Of a stretch of 59,896 nucleotides of DNA, positions 41,157 through 50,118 are shown piece after piece; positions within the stretch are counted from its first letter, which is position 1; each line of letters begins with the position of its first letter. The position numbers and the translations under genes are program-made. The notes beneath the pieces were generated by a model. The model saw only the letters and a list, made by a program, of their open reading frames with translations, was not told where the DNA came from and ran no database searches. This stretch comes from AG25 sp035604455 (GTDB taxonomy: Bacteria; Gemmatimonadota; Gemmatimonadetes; Gemmatimonadales; GWC2-71-9). Location of the stretch: contig DATNIM010000148.1 in the NCBI GenBank assembly GCA_035604455.1, positions 1 to 59,896 on the forward strand, read 5' to 3'.

Positions 41157-42430
41157 CGCCACGGGCTGAGGAGCGCCTCGTCCGCGTCGAGGCGGCCGCG
41201 GACCCGCTCGGCCGGCTGGACGATGAGGTCGACGAGGGCGCGCTCCGATACCTGGGCCGGCCGGACCACGAATACCCGCAAGTGCCGCGCGGAGCGGTAC
41301 AACTCCGCCGCGACCCGAGGCAGTCCGAGATACGTCGCCGCCTCCGCCCCAGCGAGCCGCAGCACCGACCCGTCCCGTCGCACGAGCGGTACATCGAGGG
41401 CGAGCATATCGGGCTTCGTCGGGAAGTCGAGGAACAGGTCGTCTTCCCCCATGCCGAGCTCGCGGGCGAGCTGCCGCTCGACCCGGGCCGTGAGGTCCGG
41501 ATCGCTGCCCGGCCACAATGCGGTGTCAGCCGGCAGCTCGGTGGCGGGGACGTCGAGCGCGCGTTTGACGAGCCGCCGCTCCCGTAGCGCGCGCGCCAGG
41601 CCCGTCGTGTCCGCCTGCTCGATCTCGTGGATCAGCGCGTCGTCCGTCGTCAGCGACACCGCTTCCTGTCCCAGCCGACCGCTCGTGAGCGCGCCCCGTA
41701 CCAGGCGCTTGAACATTACGGTGGCGCTCCGCACGGCATGGTGCCAGTAGACGTTGCGGTACATCTGGTACTTGGCAAACAACAGCGATTCGAGCGCCGA
41801 CAGCCCCTTCTCGTGGAGCGCGAGCGTGGGGCACCCGCCCTCGGCGGTCAGTGTGAGGGACGCAAGCAGCCGGTCGACGTCGATGACGCCGTAGGGCACA
41901 CCGCACATCCAGGCGTCACGGGACAGGTAGTCGAGCTTGTCGACATCGACCGAGCCCGACACGAGTCCCGCCAACGGCGCGCCGGGCTCGCCGGCGATGA
42001 GCCGGACGATCGTCGCGGGTGGCACCTCGAGTTGTTCGAGACGATGGGCGAGCTCCCCCGAGACGAGGTGGTGCGTGGCGAGCGCCTCGTGGTGCGGCAG
42101 CCCCGCTTCTTCCAGCGCGTGGGAGAACGGGTAGTGGCCGACATCGTGCAGCAGCGCGGCGAGCTTGAGGCACCGCGCCGTTTGGGGATCGAGCGGGGCG
42201 CGCCCGGTGGTCTCTTCCAAATGCCCGAGCGCGCGCCGGGCGAGATGGTAGGCACCGAGCGCGTGTTCGAAGCGGGTGTGCGTGGCGCCGGGATAAACGA
42301 GGAAGGCGTGACCAAGCTGTCTCACGTACCGCAGCCGCTGCACCGCCGGCGTCTCGAGCACGGCGAGCGCTTCCGGTTCGAGCCGGATGTTGTCCCACAA
42401 GGGGTCCCGCACGACTTCGAACCGGCTCAC
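41153..42430 (-). CDS. HD-domain phosphohydrolase
   Basis: The protein has 425 residues. HD-type metal motif: HTRFEHALGAYHLARRAL then LAALLHDVGHYPFSHALE, with the distal Asp in SVDVDKLDYLSRDAWMCG. This resembles the dGTPase/SAMHD1-like YwfO group, which removes triphosphate from dNTPs. The C-terminal half is less conserved. GTG 42430 is chosen because it keeps the family N-terminus. It lies after pcm with a 52-base gap and converges with the PP2C gene (4-base stop overlap). Confidence 0.88.
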   Translation of the reverse strand: MSRFEVVRDPLWDNIRLEPEALAVLETPAVQRLRYVRQLGHAFLVYPGATHTRFEHALGAYHLARRALGHLEETTGRAPLDPQTARCLKLAALLHDVGHYPFSHALEEAGLPHHEALATHHLVSGELAHRLEQLEVPPATIVRLIAGEPGAPLAGLVSGSVDVDKLDYLSRDAWMCGVPYGVIDVDRLLASLTLTAEGGCPTLALHEKGLSALESLLFAKYQMYRNVYWHHAVRSATVMFKRLVRGALTSGRLGQEAVSLTTDDALIHEIEQADTTGLARALRERRLVKRALDVPATELPADTALWPGSDPDLTARVERQLARELGMGEDDLFLDFPTKPDMLALDVPLVRRDGSVLRLAGAEAATYLGLPRVAAELYRSARHLRVFVVRPAQVSERALVDLIVQPAERVRGRLDADEALLSPWR

Positions 42431-42482
42431 CGGCTTGAGTCCGGGGTGAGCACTTCGGTCGTCACGTGACCATCCGTCATGG

Positions 42483-43100
42483 TCAACGTTCGGCGAACGC
42501 GAGCCGCGACACGAGGGGCACGAAGCGCACGCTGCCCGCGTTGCGCTGCAGCACCCCGGTGGCCGTGCGCTCGAAGACGACGAGCTCCTGCGCGTCGCGC
42601 TCCCCCAGGGGGATCACGAGGCGACCGCCTACCGCCAGCTGATCGAGGAGCGGCTCGGGCACGTGCGGTGCCGCGGCGCCGACCAGGATCGCGTCAAACG
42701 GGGCGGCTTCGGGCCACCCCGGGGCGCCGTCGCCCAGTCGGGTTTCGATGTTCACCAGGCCTAACCTGCGGAACCGCTCTTCCGCTTCGACGAGCAGGTC
42801 GGGCAGTCGCTCGACCGTGTAGACCCGAGCCGCGAGCCGGGCGAGCACGGCCGTCTGGTAGCCCGAGCCGGTGCCGATCTCGAGTACGCGCGCGTGCCGC
42901 CCGAGCGCGAGCGCGGCCGTCATCACGCCAACCACATAAGGCTGCGAGATCGACTGGCCGTTGCCGATCGGCAGGGGTGTGTCTTCGTAACTCAGGGCCC
43001 ACAGGGGTGGCGGCAGGCACCATTCCCGAGGGACCCAGGCCATGGCGGCAAGGACCCGCCGGTCCTGAACGCCGCGGCGGGCGCGCTGAGTAGTGAGCAT
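42483..43100 (-). CDS. pcm: Protein-L-isoaspartate O-methyltransferase
   Basis: Repairs isoaspartyl residues using SAM. The 205-residue protein has MLTTQRARRGVQDRRVLAAM, QSISQPYVVGVMTAAL, the SAM loop VLEIGTGSGYQTAVL, and VYTVERLPDL, all typical Pcm. ATG 43100 matches the family N-terminus; a start at 43142 would add 14 Arg-rich residues. It is divergent from the diguanylate cyclase gene across 115 bases. Confidence 0.92.
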   Translation of the reverse strand: MLTTQRARRGVQDRRVLAAMAWVPREWCLPPPLWALSYEDTPLPIGNGQSISQPYVVGVMTAALALGRHARVLEIGTGSGYQTAVLARLAARVYTVERLPDLLVEAEERFRRLGLVNIETRLGDGAPGWPEAAPFDAILVGAAAPHVPEPLLDQLAVGGRLVIPLGERDAQELVVFERTATGVLQRNAGSVRFVPLVSRLAFAER

Positions 43101-43215
43101 GCGCCGCCGGCGCGCTCGGGTCTCAGGCGCCGGGCGCTTCATGCACGCTCCGTGCTTGCCTGTGCATTCCCCGAACTATACCTTCCGACCCCCAAAGGCG
43201 GGCGAGGCCCTCATC

Positions 43216-44658
43216 GTGCCGCAGCAGGCCCCGAGCAGCATTCTCCTCATAGGCGATCCCTCGGTCCGACCCGAGGGGTTGGAGCGCCTGTTGGTCCGGG
43301 CGGGCTTCCAGGTGACCGAAGCCCCCTACGGCACGGCCATTGCCCGTCCCGCGATCCCCCCGCACCTCGTCCTCTACAGCGTCGGCGCCCCGGATGCCGC
43401 CTTCGCGGCCAAAGTCCGCGACATCGTGGCGGCTCCTGAGTTCGCGGGGGTCCCGGTGTTTGCCCTCGTCGGCGATGGCGGGCCCGACGCCGTAGCCGAG
43501 GCGCTCCGTGGTGGCGCCACGGACGCCGTTGCGAATCCGGTGCATTTCGCGGAGCTCAGCGCCCGGCTTGAGAGCCACCTGCGCAGCCGGGCCACGCTGA
43601 AGGAAGCGCGGGACGCCCTGCTCGCCCGAGACCTGCTCTTCGACATCTTCCAGGAGGTGTCGGCCGCGCTCCGGGCGGACGAGATCTTCCAAACGCTCGT
43701 GCGCCGCGTCGGGCAGGCCTTCGGGCTGCGGCACTGCTCGTTCGTGCTTACGGCCCCCGGAGAGGACGACGGCCGGGTCGTGGCCGTCTACGAGAACCCG
43801 GCGATCCGCGACCTGCGCGTCGAGCTCGAACGCTACCCCGAGATCCAGGAGGCCATTCGCACCGAGCAGCCCGTCGTGATCCACGACGTCCACGATCACC
43901 CGCTCTTCGCCTCGGTGCGCCGCCGCTGGGTGCAGCAGGAGATCCACGTCAACGTCCAAGCCGCGGTGGCCCTGCCGGTCTTCGTCCAGGGCCGAGCGGC
44001 GGGGGTGTTTTTCTTGCGGACGGTGCGCGGGGATCCGGAGCTCCGGCCCCAGGACGTCGCGTTTGCGAACACGATCGCCCAGGCCGCCGCTCGCGTGCTC
44101 GAGAACGGGGAACGACGGGCCGCGATGTACCGCCGTCAGATCAGCGCCGGCGTCACCGACGCGGTGACCGGGTGCGCGAGTCTCGACGCCCTCGATCGGC
44201 GCCTGCGGGACGAGTTCGAGCGGGCCCGGCGGTACTCGCTGCGATTTGCCTTGGTGCTGCTCGACATCGACCGGCTCCGCGACGTGAACGAGCGGTTGGG
44301 ACAGGCGGCGGGGGACCGCCTGCTCGCGGAGGTGGGCTCGATTCTCCAGCGGGAGATCCGGGCGCCCGATTTCGTGGCGCGCTATGGGGGCGACGAGTTT
44401 GCGCTGATCCTCCCCGAAACCGACACGTTAGGTGGGCGTCAGTTCGTGGCCCGCCTCCGGCACGTCGTGAGCCGCACCACGTTTGCCGATCTGGGGCCGG
44501 GGACGCTGCCGAGCCTCTCGGCCGGAGTGGTCGCGTTCCCGCACAGCGAGGCGCTGCGGCCCGAAGACCTGTTTACGCTCGCCGAAGGCGCACTCGCCCG
44601 CGGCAAGAACGCCGAGCCGGATCGCATCGGCGCCGCAGTCGCCCCAGGGATTCCCTAG
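43216..44658 (+). CDS. Diguanylate cyclase with degenerate receiver and GAF domain
   Basis: The GGDEF protein (480 residues) would make cyclic di-GMP. The receiver-like N-terminus (about 5-115) lacks the phospho-Asp (LVLYSVGAPDAAFAAK). GAF at about 135-300 (QAAVALPVFVQGRAAGVFFL). The GGDEF domain (about 310-475) has an intact RYGGDEFALIL and, five residues upstream, the RxxD inhibition site (RAPD). GTG 43216 with a GAGG eight bases upstream is preferred; the frame from 43093 overlaps the pcm start. Its stop shares CTAG with the convergent permease gene. Confidence 0.9.
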   Translation: MPQQAPSSILLIGDPSVRPEGLERLLVRAGFQVTEAPYGTAIARPAIPPHLVLYSVGAPDAAFAAKVRDIVAAPEFAGVPVFALVGDGGPDAVAEALRGGATDAVANPVHFAELSARLESHLRSRATLKEARDALLARDLLFDIFQEVSAALRADEIFQTLVRRVGQAFGLRHCSFVLTAPGEDDGRVVAVYENPAIRDLRVELERYPEIQEAIRTEQPVVIHDVHDHPLFASVRRRWVQQEIHVNVQAAVALPVFVQGRAAGVFFLRTVRGDPELRPQDVAFANTIAQAAARVLENGERRAAMYRRQISAGVTDAVTGCASLDALDRRLRDEFERARRYSLRFALVLLDIDRLRDVNERLGQAAGDRLLAEVGSILQREIRAPDFVARYGGDEFALILPETDTLGGRQFVARLRHVVSRTTFADLGPGTLPSLSAGVVAFPHSEALRPEDLFTLAEGALARGKNAEPDRIGAAVAPGIP

Positions 44659-45764
44659 TCGAGCGTCTTGTGGAAGCGGCGCACGGCCACCGCGATCAGC
44701 ACGGTCGCGAACCCCGCCAGCACGATCACCTCGTGCCACAGAGCCTCGATCCCCACGCCCTTTAGCAGGATTCCCCGCAGGATCTTCAAGAAGTGCGTGA
44801 GGGGCAGCAGCAAGCCGACCCACTGGAACACGAGCGGCATCGCCTGGCGCGGGAACATGAAGCCCGAGAGCAGAATGTTGGGCAGCACGAAAAAGAAACT
44901 CACCTGCATGGCCTGCTGCTGCGTGCGCACGAGGGTCGAGATCACGAGTCCGAACGCGAGACTTGCGATGACGAAGAGGAGCGCGATGGCGTAGAGCAGG
45001 GCCACGTTGCCGGTGAGCGGTACGTCGAAGACGAAGCGCCCGACCAAGAGCACGGCCGTCATCTGCACCATCCCCACGCCGATGTAGGGCGCGATCTTCC
45101 CGAGCATGAGCTCCGTCTTCGTGATCGGCGTGACGATCAGCTGCTCGAGCGTCCCGCGCTCGCGCTCCCGGACGATCGCCATGGCCGTGATGAGGACCAT
45201 CGTGATGGTGAGGATCACGCCGACCAGTCCCGGGACGATATAGTTCGGGCTCCGGAGCCCGGGGTTGTAGCGCGGACGCACGCGTGCGTCGATCGGAGGC
45301 ACCCGCCCGGCCTCGCGGCTGAGGATGCGAAGGTTCCGCACCTGGGCCACGCCCGTCGCCGCGGCGATGGCGGCCTGCGACGAGAGCGGGTCGGCCGCGT
45401 CCACGATGACCTGGACCGTCGCGGTCTCGCCCCGAACGAGCCGGCGGGGATAGTCATATGGCACGATGATCCCCGCCTGGGCGTCACCCTGCGCGATCGC
45501 GCGATCGAGGGCGGGGCGACCGGCGACGCGGCCCACGAGGAGAAAGTTGCCGGTGTTCTGGAAGGCGGCGATCAGGTCCCGGCTCTCGGGTGTCTGGGAC
45601 TCGTCGAGTACGACCGTCGGGAGGTTGCGGACGTCGGTCTGAATCGCGTAGCCGAACAGGAGGAGCTGGACGATGGGCAGCCCGATCATGATCGTGAGCG
45701 TCAGCCGGTCGCGCCGCATCTGAATGAATTCCTTGCGGAACATCGGCCAGAAGTGCGGCATCAT
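44655..45764 (-). CDS. ABC-2-type transporter permease (YbhR/YhhJ-like)
   Basis: The protein (369 residues) has a first helix at MIGLPIVQLLLFGYAIQT, a large periplasmic loop, and a C-terminal group of helices (ILTITMVLITAMAIVRERER, LLFVIASLAFGLVISTLV). The signature ERERGTLEQLIVTPI is typical of drug-efflux ABC-2 permeases. ATG 45764 overlaps the ATPase stop as ATGA. It is the last gene of the exporter set and possibly of a much longer operon. Confidence 0.92.
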   Translation of the reverse strand: MMPHFWPMFRKEFIQMRRDRLTLTIMIGLPIVQLLLFGYAIQTDVRNLPTVVLDESQTPESRDLIAAFQNTGNFLLVGRVAGRPALDRAIAQGDAQAGIIVPYDYPRRLVRGETATVQVIVDAADPLSSQAAIAAATGVAQVRNLRILSREAGRVPPIDARVRPRYNPGLRSPNYIVPGLVGVILTITMVLITAMAIVRERERGTLEQLIVTPITKTELMLGKIAPYIGVGMVQMTAVLLVGRFVFDVPLTGNVALLYAIALLFVIASLAFGLVISTLVRTQQQAMQVSFFFVLPNILLSGFMFPRQAMPLVFQWVGLLLPLTHFLKILRGILLKGVGIEALWHEVIVLAGFATVLIAVAVRRFHKTLD

Positions 45765-46495
45765 CGCTCGTCGCGCTCCTGCAGCAGGATGAAGGCATCC
45801 TCGAGGGTCTGGCCGCCCACTTGCGCCGCCACTTCGTGTGGTGCGCCCATCGCGATGAGCCGACCCCCAGAGAGCATGGCAAGGCGGCCGCACCGTTCGG
45901 CTTCATCCATGTAATGCGTCGTGATGACGATGGTCGTGCCGCCGTCGGCCAGCGCGTGGATCGCTCGCCAGAAATTGCGCCGGGCGGCGGGATCGACGCC
46001 CGCCGTGGGCTCGTCGAGGAACAACACGGGGGGCTCGTGCAGGAACGCGCAGGCCAGCGCGAGCCGCTGCTTCCAGCCGCCCGAGAGCTCCGCCACAAGC
46101 TGTCCCAGCCGCCCGCGGAGCCCGATGAAGTCGACCACCGCGGCGATCCGCGTCGTGCGGGCCGCCCCGTTCAGTCCGTAGATCCCCGCGTAAAAGTCGA
46201 GGTTTTCCGCCGCCGTCAGGTCCTCGTAGAGCCCAAACCGCTGCGACATGTACCCGATGCGCCGCTTGATCTGCTCGGGCGCGGCGGCGACGTCGATGCC
46301 CGCGACGAGCGCCCAGCCGGCCGACGGTTCGAGGAGGCCACACAACATGCGAATCGTCGTCGTCTTGCCCGAACCGTTCGGTCCGAGTAGCCCGAATACT
46401 TCGCCCGGCGCGATCGCGAGCGTGAGTCGGTCGACGGCGACCTGCGGACCGAAACGCCGGGTGAGCTCGTGCGTCTCGATCGCGGGCGGGGTCAC
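45761..46495 (-). CDS. ABC exporter ATPase
   Basis: The protein has 244 residues: Walker A GPNGSGKTTTIRML, signature ELSGGWKQRLALA, Walker B VLFLDEPTAGVD and switch His TTHYMDEAE. It powers the ABC-2 permease downstream and is like YbhF/CcmA-type ATPases. The GTG start overlaps the hlyD stop as GTGA. Confidence 0.94.
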   Translation of the reverse strand: MTPPAIETHELTRRFGPQVAVDRLTLAIAPGEVFGLLGPNGSGKTTTIRMLCGLLEPSAGWALVAGIDVAAAPEQIKRRIGYMSQRFGLYEDLTAAENLDFYAGIYGLNGAARTTRIAAVVDFIGLRGRLGQLVAELSGGWKQRLALACAFLHEPPVLFLDEPTAGVDPAARRNFWRAIHALADGGTTIVITTHYMDEAERCGRLAMLSGGRLIAMGAPHEVAAQVGGQTLEDAFILLQERDER

Positions 46496-47361
46496 GGAAG
46501 GAGCGTGAGGTCGATCGTCGCGGGCATGCCCGCCTTGAGACGCCCACCCGCGTCACCGTCACTCGGCTCGACCTTGATCCCGAACATGAGGTCGGCGCGC
46601 TCCCGCTCGGTCAGCGCGACCCGCGGCGTAAACTCCGCCTCGGGTGCGATGTCCGTGACGCGACCGGCGAAGACGCGGCCCGGGTAGGCGTCGACGCGGA
46701 TTTGCGCCGCGGCGCCCATCCGCAACCGCCCGATCACGCGCTCGTTCACGTAGGCGCGCACCCAGGGGTGGGCGACGAGCCCGAGCGACACGATCGGGGT
46801 GCCCGCCGCGAGGACCTCGCCCGGCTCGGCGTATCGCGTGAGAATGACCCCGGCGGCGGGCGCCAGTACGGTGAGTTCCTCGCGCGTCGCGAGCGCGGCG
46901 GACACGGCGGCGCGGGCCGCGGCCGATTCGCTTGGGGCCGCCCGCGCCGCCGCGAGCTGCGCGGTCGTGGCCGCGGCCGCGTTGCGGAGCGCGTCGTACT
47001 GCTGCTGGGAGACGATGCTCTGGGCGCGTAGCCGCTCGCCCCGGGCGAGATCATCGGCCGCCCGCGCGCTGTCCGCCTCGGCGCCCCCGACCTGGGCCAC
47101 GCGGCTCGCGGCTGCGTGGGCCTCGGCGCGCCGCTGCTCGATCACGGCGTCGAGGCCGGGCTGATCGAGGACGGCGATCGTGTCGCCCGCCTGCACGGTG
47201 TCTCCTTCATCCTTGAGCAGGCGTTGCAGGCGCCCCGAGGCGAGCGGGGCGATCTGGATGTCCCGGATTTCGATCGTACCGGAAATCTCGAGAGCGTCGC
47301 GCGGGCCACCGCACGCCACGAGCGCGACGGCGGCAACGGCCGCAACGCGACGTCGCGTCAC
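46492..47361 (-). CDS. HlyD-type membrane-fusion lipoprotein
   Basis: The product (289 residues) has an N-terminal lipoprotein signal (VAAVAAVALVACGG). A biotinyl-lipoyl half (SGTIEIRDIQIAPLASGRLQ) is followed by a helical hairpin (about 80-170) and the second lipoyl half (LTVLAPAAGVILTRYAEPGE). It joins the inner-membrane ABC exporter to an outer-membrane partner not seen here. GTG 47361 overlaps the envC-like stop as GTGA; the longer frame runs inside that gene. Confidence 0.9.
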   Translation of the reverse strand: MTRRRVAAVAAVALVACGGPRDALEISGTIEIRDIQIAPLASGRLQRLLKDEGDTVQAGDTIAVLDQPGLDAVIEQRRAEAHAAASRVAQVGGAEADSARAADDLARGERLRAQSIVSQQQYDALRNAAAATTAQLAAARAAPSESAAARAAVSAALATREELTVLAPAAGVILTRYAEPGEVLAAGTPIVSLGLVAHPWVRAYVNERVIGRLRMGAAAQIRVDAYPGRVFAGRVTDIAPEAEFTPRVALTERERADLMFGIKVEPSDGDAGGRLKAGMPATIDLTLLP

Positions 47362-48572
47362 TTGGTGCTCTTGAGCCAGTTCAGCGGGTCGAGGGCGATG
47401 CCGCCCTGGCCGCGGATTTCGAAATGGAGATGCGGGCCCTGATCGCTCGAGTCCCCGCCGACGTGACCGATCACCTGCCCGCGCTGCACGCGGTCCCCCG
47501 TGGCGACCGTCGCGTCGCGCAGGTCGCCGTAGAACGAGTAGAAGCCGCCCCCGTGGTCGAGCAGTACCGAGGTCAAATAGGTCCCGAGCGGGCCCGCGAG
47601 ACTCACCGTGCCCGCCGCGACGGCCTTCACGGGCGTCCCCGCCGCGGCGCCGATGCCGATCCCGTGCCATGGGATGCGGGTGTTGTTGGGACCGGTGGCG
47701 GTTCCGAACTGGTAGACGAGCCGGCCCGCCACGGGCCAATCGAGCTTCCCCAAGTCGGCCGTCGTGATGGCAGCGCCCGCTGCCGCCCCGCGGGCCTCGG
47801 CCTCGCGTCGCGCGCGCTCGAGGGCCGCGATCCGGTCGTTGAGTGTGTGCTCGTCGCGGTCGAGCTCGGACAGGCGCTCCGCGGCCGCGCGCGAGCTCCG
47901 GCGCGTCTCGGCCAGGCTCGCTTCGCGCTCGCGCTCGAGGGCCAGGTAGCGCTCGAGCTCCTCGGTGCGTTCCGCTTTGCGGCGGTCCATCTCATCGCGC
48001 GCGTCGAGCAGGCCCCGCCGCTCCCGCGCGATCCGGTTCTTGAGCTGGGACAAGTCGTTGGCGAGCTGGCGGTCCTGCCGACTCACCAGGTACAGGTACT
48101 TATAGCGCGACAGCAGGTCGCCGAAGGTCTCCGAGGCGAGCAGCACCTGATACGGATAAAGAGGGCCGCGCTTGTAGATGTCCACGAGCCGTCGCTCGAG
48201 CACGGCCCGCTTCGCGGCCAGGGCGTCCTCGGCGAGCACGAGGTCGACCGTCATCTGCTCGATCGCGGTCGAGAGCTCGCCGATCTGACGGTCGAGCTCG
48301 TTGACGATGCGGTTCGTCGTCTCGGCCTGGTGCTCGAGGTTCGCCACCTCGTCGACGAGGGAGTGGGCTTGGGTGCGCAGCTCCTCGAGCTGCGTCGTGA
48401 TGGCGGACCGCTCCCGGCGGATGTCCTCGAGCCGGCGCTCGTTGTCCTGGAGTTGCTGTTCGAGCGGCTGGGGCAGTTGGGCGTACGCGGCGGCCGCGAC
48501 CGCGAGGAGGGCGCCACACAGCCCGGTCGTCGAGAGGATCCGAAACGAGCGAGCGGATGCCCGCGGGGTCAT
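47358..48572 (-). CDS. envC: EnvC-like murein-hydrolase activator with degenerate LytM domain
   Basis: The protein has 404 residues. A signal peptide (LLAVAAAAYAQ) precedes a long coiled coil (about 35-270), then an M23/LytM fold (about 285-400). In active M23 enzymes the motif is HxxxD and HxH. Here the first is HGIGIG, with Gly in place of Asp, and the central His is lost (FYGDLRDA), while HLHFEIR keeps HxH. This is the EnvC state: it activates amidases, not cutting itself. It is directly downstream of ftsX (ATGA overlap), the known partner. Confidence 0.9.
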   Translation of the reverse strand: MTPRASARSFRILSTTGLCGALLAVAAAAYAQLPQPLEQQLQDNERRLEDIRRERSAITTQLEELRTQAHSLVDEVANLEHQAETTNRIVNELDRQIGELSTAIEQMTVDLVLAEDALAAKRAVLERRLVDIYKRGPLYPYQVLLASETFGDLLSRYKYLYLVSRQDRQLANDLSQLKNRIARERRGLLDARDEMDRRKAERTEELERYLALEREREASLAETRRSSRAAAERLSELDRDEHTLNDRIAALERARREAEARGAAAGAAITTADLGKLDWPVAGRLVYQFGTATGPNNTRIPWHGIGIGAAAGTPVKAVAAGTVSLAGPLGTYLTSVLLDHGGGFYSFYGDLRDATVATGDRVQRGQVIGHVGGDSSDQGPHLHFEIRGQGGIALDPLNWLKSTK

Positions 48573-49426
48573 ACGTGGCGGAGGTGTCGCCCGACGCTCG
48601 CTGCGCTGCCGATCAGGCCGATCAGCGTGCCGAAGCCCACGACCGCGAGCGCCTGGGTCCGCGAAAGAAACGCCACGTGCAGGAGCCAGCGGTTGATCGC
48701 GGCGTAGGCTCCGTAGCAGAGGGCCATGGCGCAGAGCCCGCCCGCCAGACCTTTGAGCGCCCCCTCGAGCAGGAACGGCCGGCGGACGAAGCCGTCGGTC
48801 GCCCCGACCAGGCGCATGATCGCGATCTCCCGCGAGCGGTGCAGCACGGCCATGCGGATCGTGGTGCCGATGATGATGATGGCCACCGCGGCGAACGCCG
48901 CGCCGACGCCCAGGCCCACGGCGCCCGCGAGCTGGCGCAGCCGATCGAGCTTTTCGACCCAGTCGCGTCCGAACCGCACGTCGTCCACGAACCCGAATCC
49001 GCGCAGGCGCTCGGCCACCGCATCCACGCTCGCGGCGTCGCGGTAATGCGGCTTCAGGCGCACCTCGATCGAGGCCGGTAGGGGGTTGCGCTCGAGCTCC
49101 TGCAGCACGTCGCGGAACTCGACGAGCTCGGCGCGGGCCCGGGCGAGCGCCTGGTCCTCGGAGACAAAGTCGGCCGACTGCACCTCGGGGAACGCCTCAA
49201 TGTCCTTGAGCGCGAGCGTCACCGTCTCGACCGGTGTGCCGGGCAGGAGGTAGGCCACGACCTCCACTCGCTCGGCCACCGCGCGGAGACCCTGCTGCAG
49301 GTTCACGGCGACCAGGCCGAACAGCGTCACGACGAAGAGCGAGAACGCGATCGTCGTCACGGACAGCGCAGACAGGAGCGGCGCCCGGCGAAAGGCAAGC
49401 GCCGCTTCCCGCACCACAAGTCTCAC
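48569..49426 (-). CDS. ftsX: Cell-division protein FtsX
   Basis: The protein has 285 residues: helix 1 at about 22-45 (ALSVTTIAFSLFVVTLFGL), a periplasmic loop of about 120 residues that binds EnvC, then three more helices, and the SREIAIMRLVGAT coupling segment. It transmits FtsE ATPase activity across the membrane. GTG 49426 overlaps the ftsE stop as GTGA. Confidence 0.94.
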   Translation of the reverse strand: MRLVVREAALAFRRAPLLSALSVTTIAFSLFVVTLFGLVAVNLQQGLRAVAERVEVVAYLLPGTPVETVTLALKDIEAFPEVQSADFVSEDQALARARAELVEFRDVLQELERNPLPASIEVRLKPHYRDAASVDAVAERLRGFGFVDDVRFGRDWVEKLDRLRQLAGAVGLGVGAAFAAVAIIIIGTTIRMAVLHRSREIAIMRLVGATDGFVRRPFLLEGALKGLAGGLCAMALCYGAYAAINRWLLHVAFLSRTQALAVVGFGTLIGLIGSAASVGRHLRHV

Positions 49427-50118
49427 GGGCTCACCGCCTGGTCGTGCGCCTCATCCGCTTGTGAGTCGTAGACCAGCGCGCCGTCCTGCAGCTCGAGCAC
49501 TCGGTAGGGCGCCTGGCGTACGAGGTCGAGATCATGCGTGGCCATCACGACCGCGGTTCCCCCGGCGTTGATGTCACGGAGGAGCTGGAAGACGCCGCGC
49601 GTCGCGCGTTCGTCGAGATTCCCGGTCGGCTCGTCCGCGAGCAGCACGAGCGGCTCGTTGACGAGGGCGCGAGCGATAGCGACTCGCTGCTGCTCGCCCC
49701 CTGAAAGCTCCCGCGGATACGCGGCCGCCTTCGCCGCCAGGCCCACCTGGGTGAGGACCCGCATGACCCGGGCGCTGATGCCCGCCCATCGGGCTCCCGT
49801 CACCTCGAGCGCGAACGCCACGTTCTCCTCCGCCGTGCGGTCTTCGAGCAGACGGAAATCCTGGAACACGATACCCAATCGCCTGCGGAGCCTGGGCACC
49901 TCGCGGCGCGTGATGGCGGTGACGTTGAATCCGGACACGCGGACTTCCCCGCTCGTCACGGGCTCGCCCGCGTACATCAGCTTCAGTATGGTGGACTTCC
50001 CGGCGCCCGAATGGCCGGTGAGGAAGGCGAACTCGCCCTTGGCGATGTGGAACGTCACATCCTTCACCGCCAGGCCTCCCTTGGGGAAGGCCTTGAAGAC
50101 GCTCGCGAACTTGATCAC
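49423..50118 (-). CDS. ftsE: Cell-division ATPase FtsE
   Basis: The protein (231 residues) has Walker A TGHSGAGKSTILKLM, Q-loop IVFQDFRLLEDRT, signature ELSGGEQQRVAIA, Walker B LLADEPTGNLDE and MATHDLDLV. The RTAEENVAFALEVTG block marks FtsE. GTG 50118 abuts the stop of the trans-sulfuration gene. It works with FtsX and the EnvC-like protein to control wall hydrolysis at division. Confidence 0.95.
   Translation of the reverse strand: MIKFASVFKAFPKGGLAVKDVTFHIAKGEFAFLTGHSGAGKSTILKLMYAGEPVTSGEVRVSGFNVTAITRREVPRLRRRLGIVFQDFRLLEDRTAEENVAFALEVTGARWAGISARVMRVLTQVGLAAKAAAYPRELSGGEQQRVAIARALVNEPLVLLADEPTGNLDERATRGVFQLLRDINAGGTAVVMATHDLDLVRQAPYRVLELQDGALVYDSQADEAHDQAVSP

Noticed and set aside
42461..42470. 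GTCACGTGAC palindrome between pcm and the HD gene
   Set aside because: Ten-base palindrome, but no extended arms and no clear promoter; expected often in GC-rich DNA.
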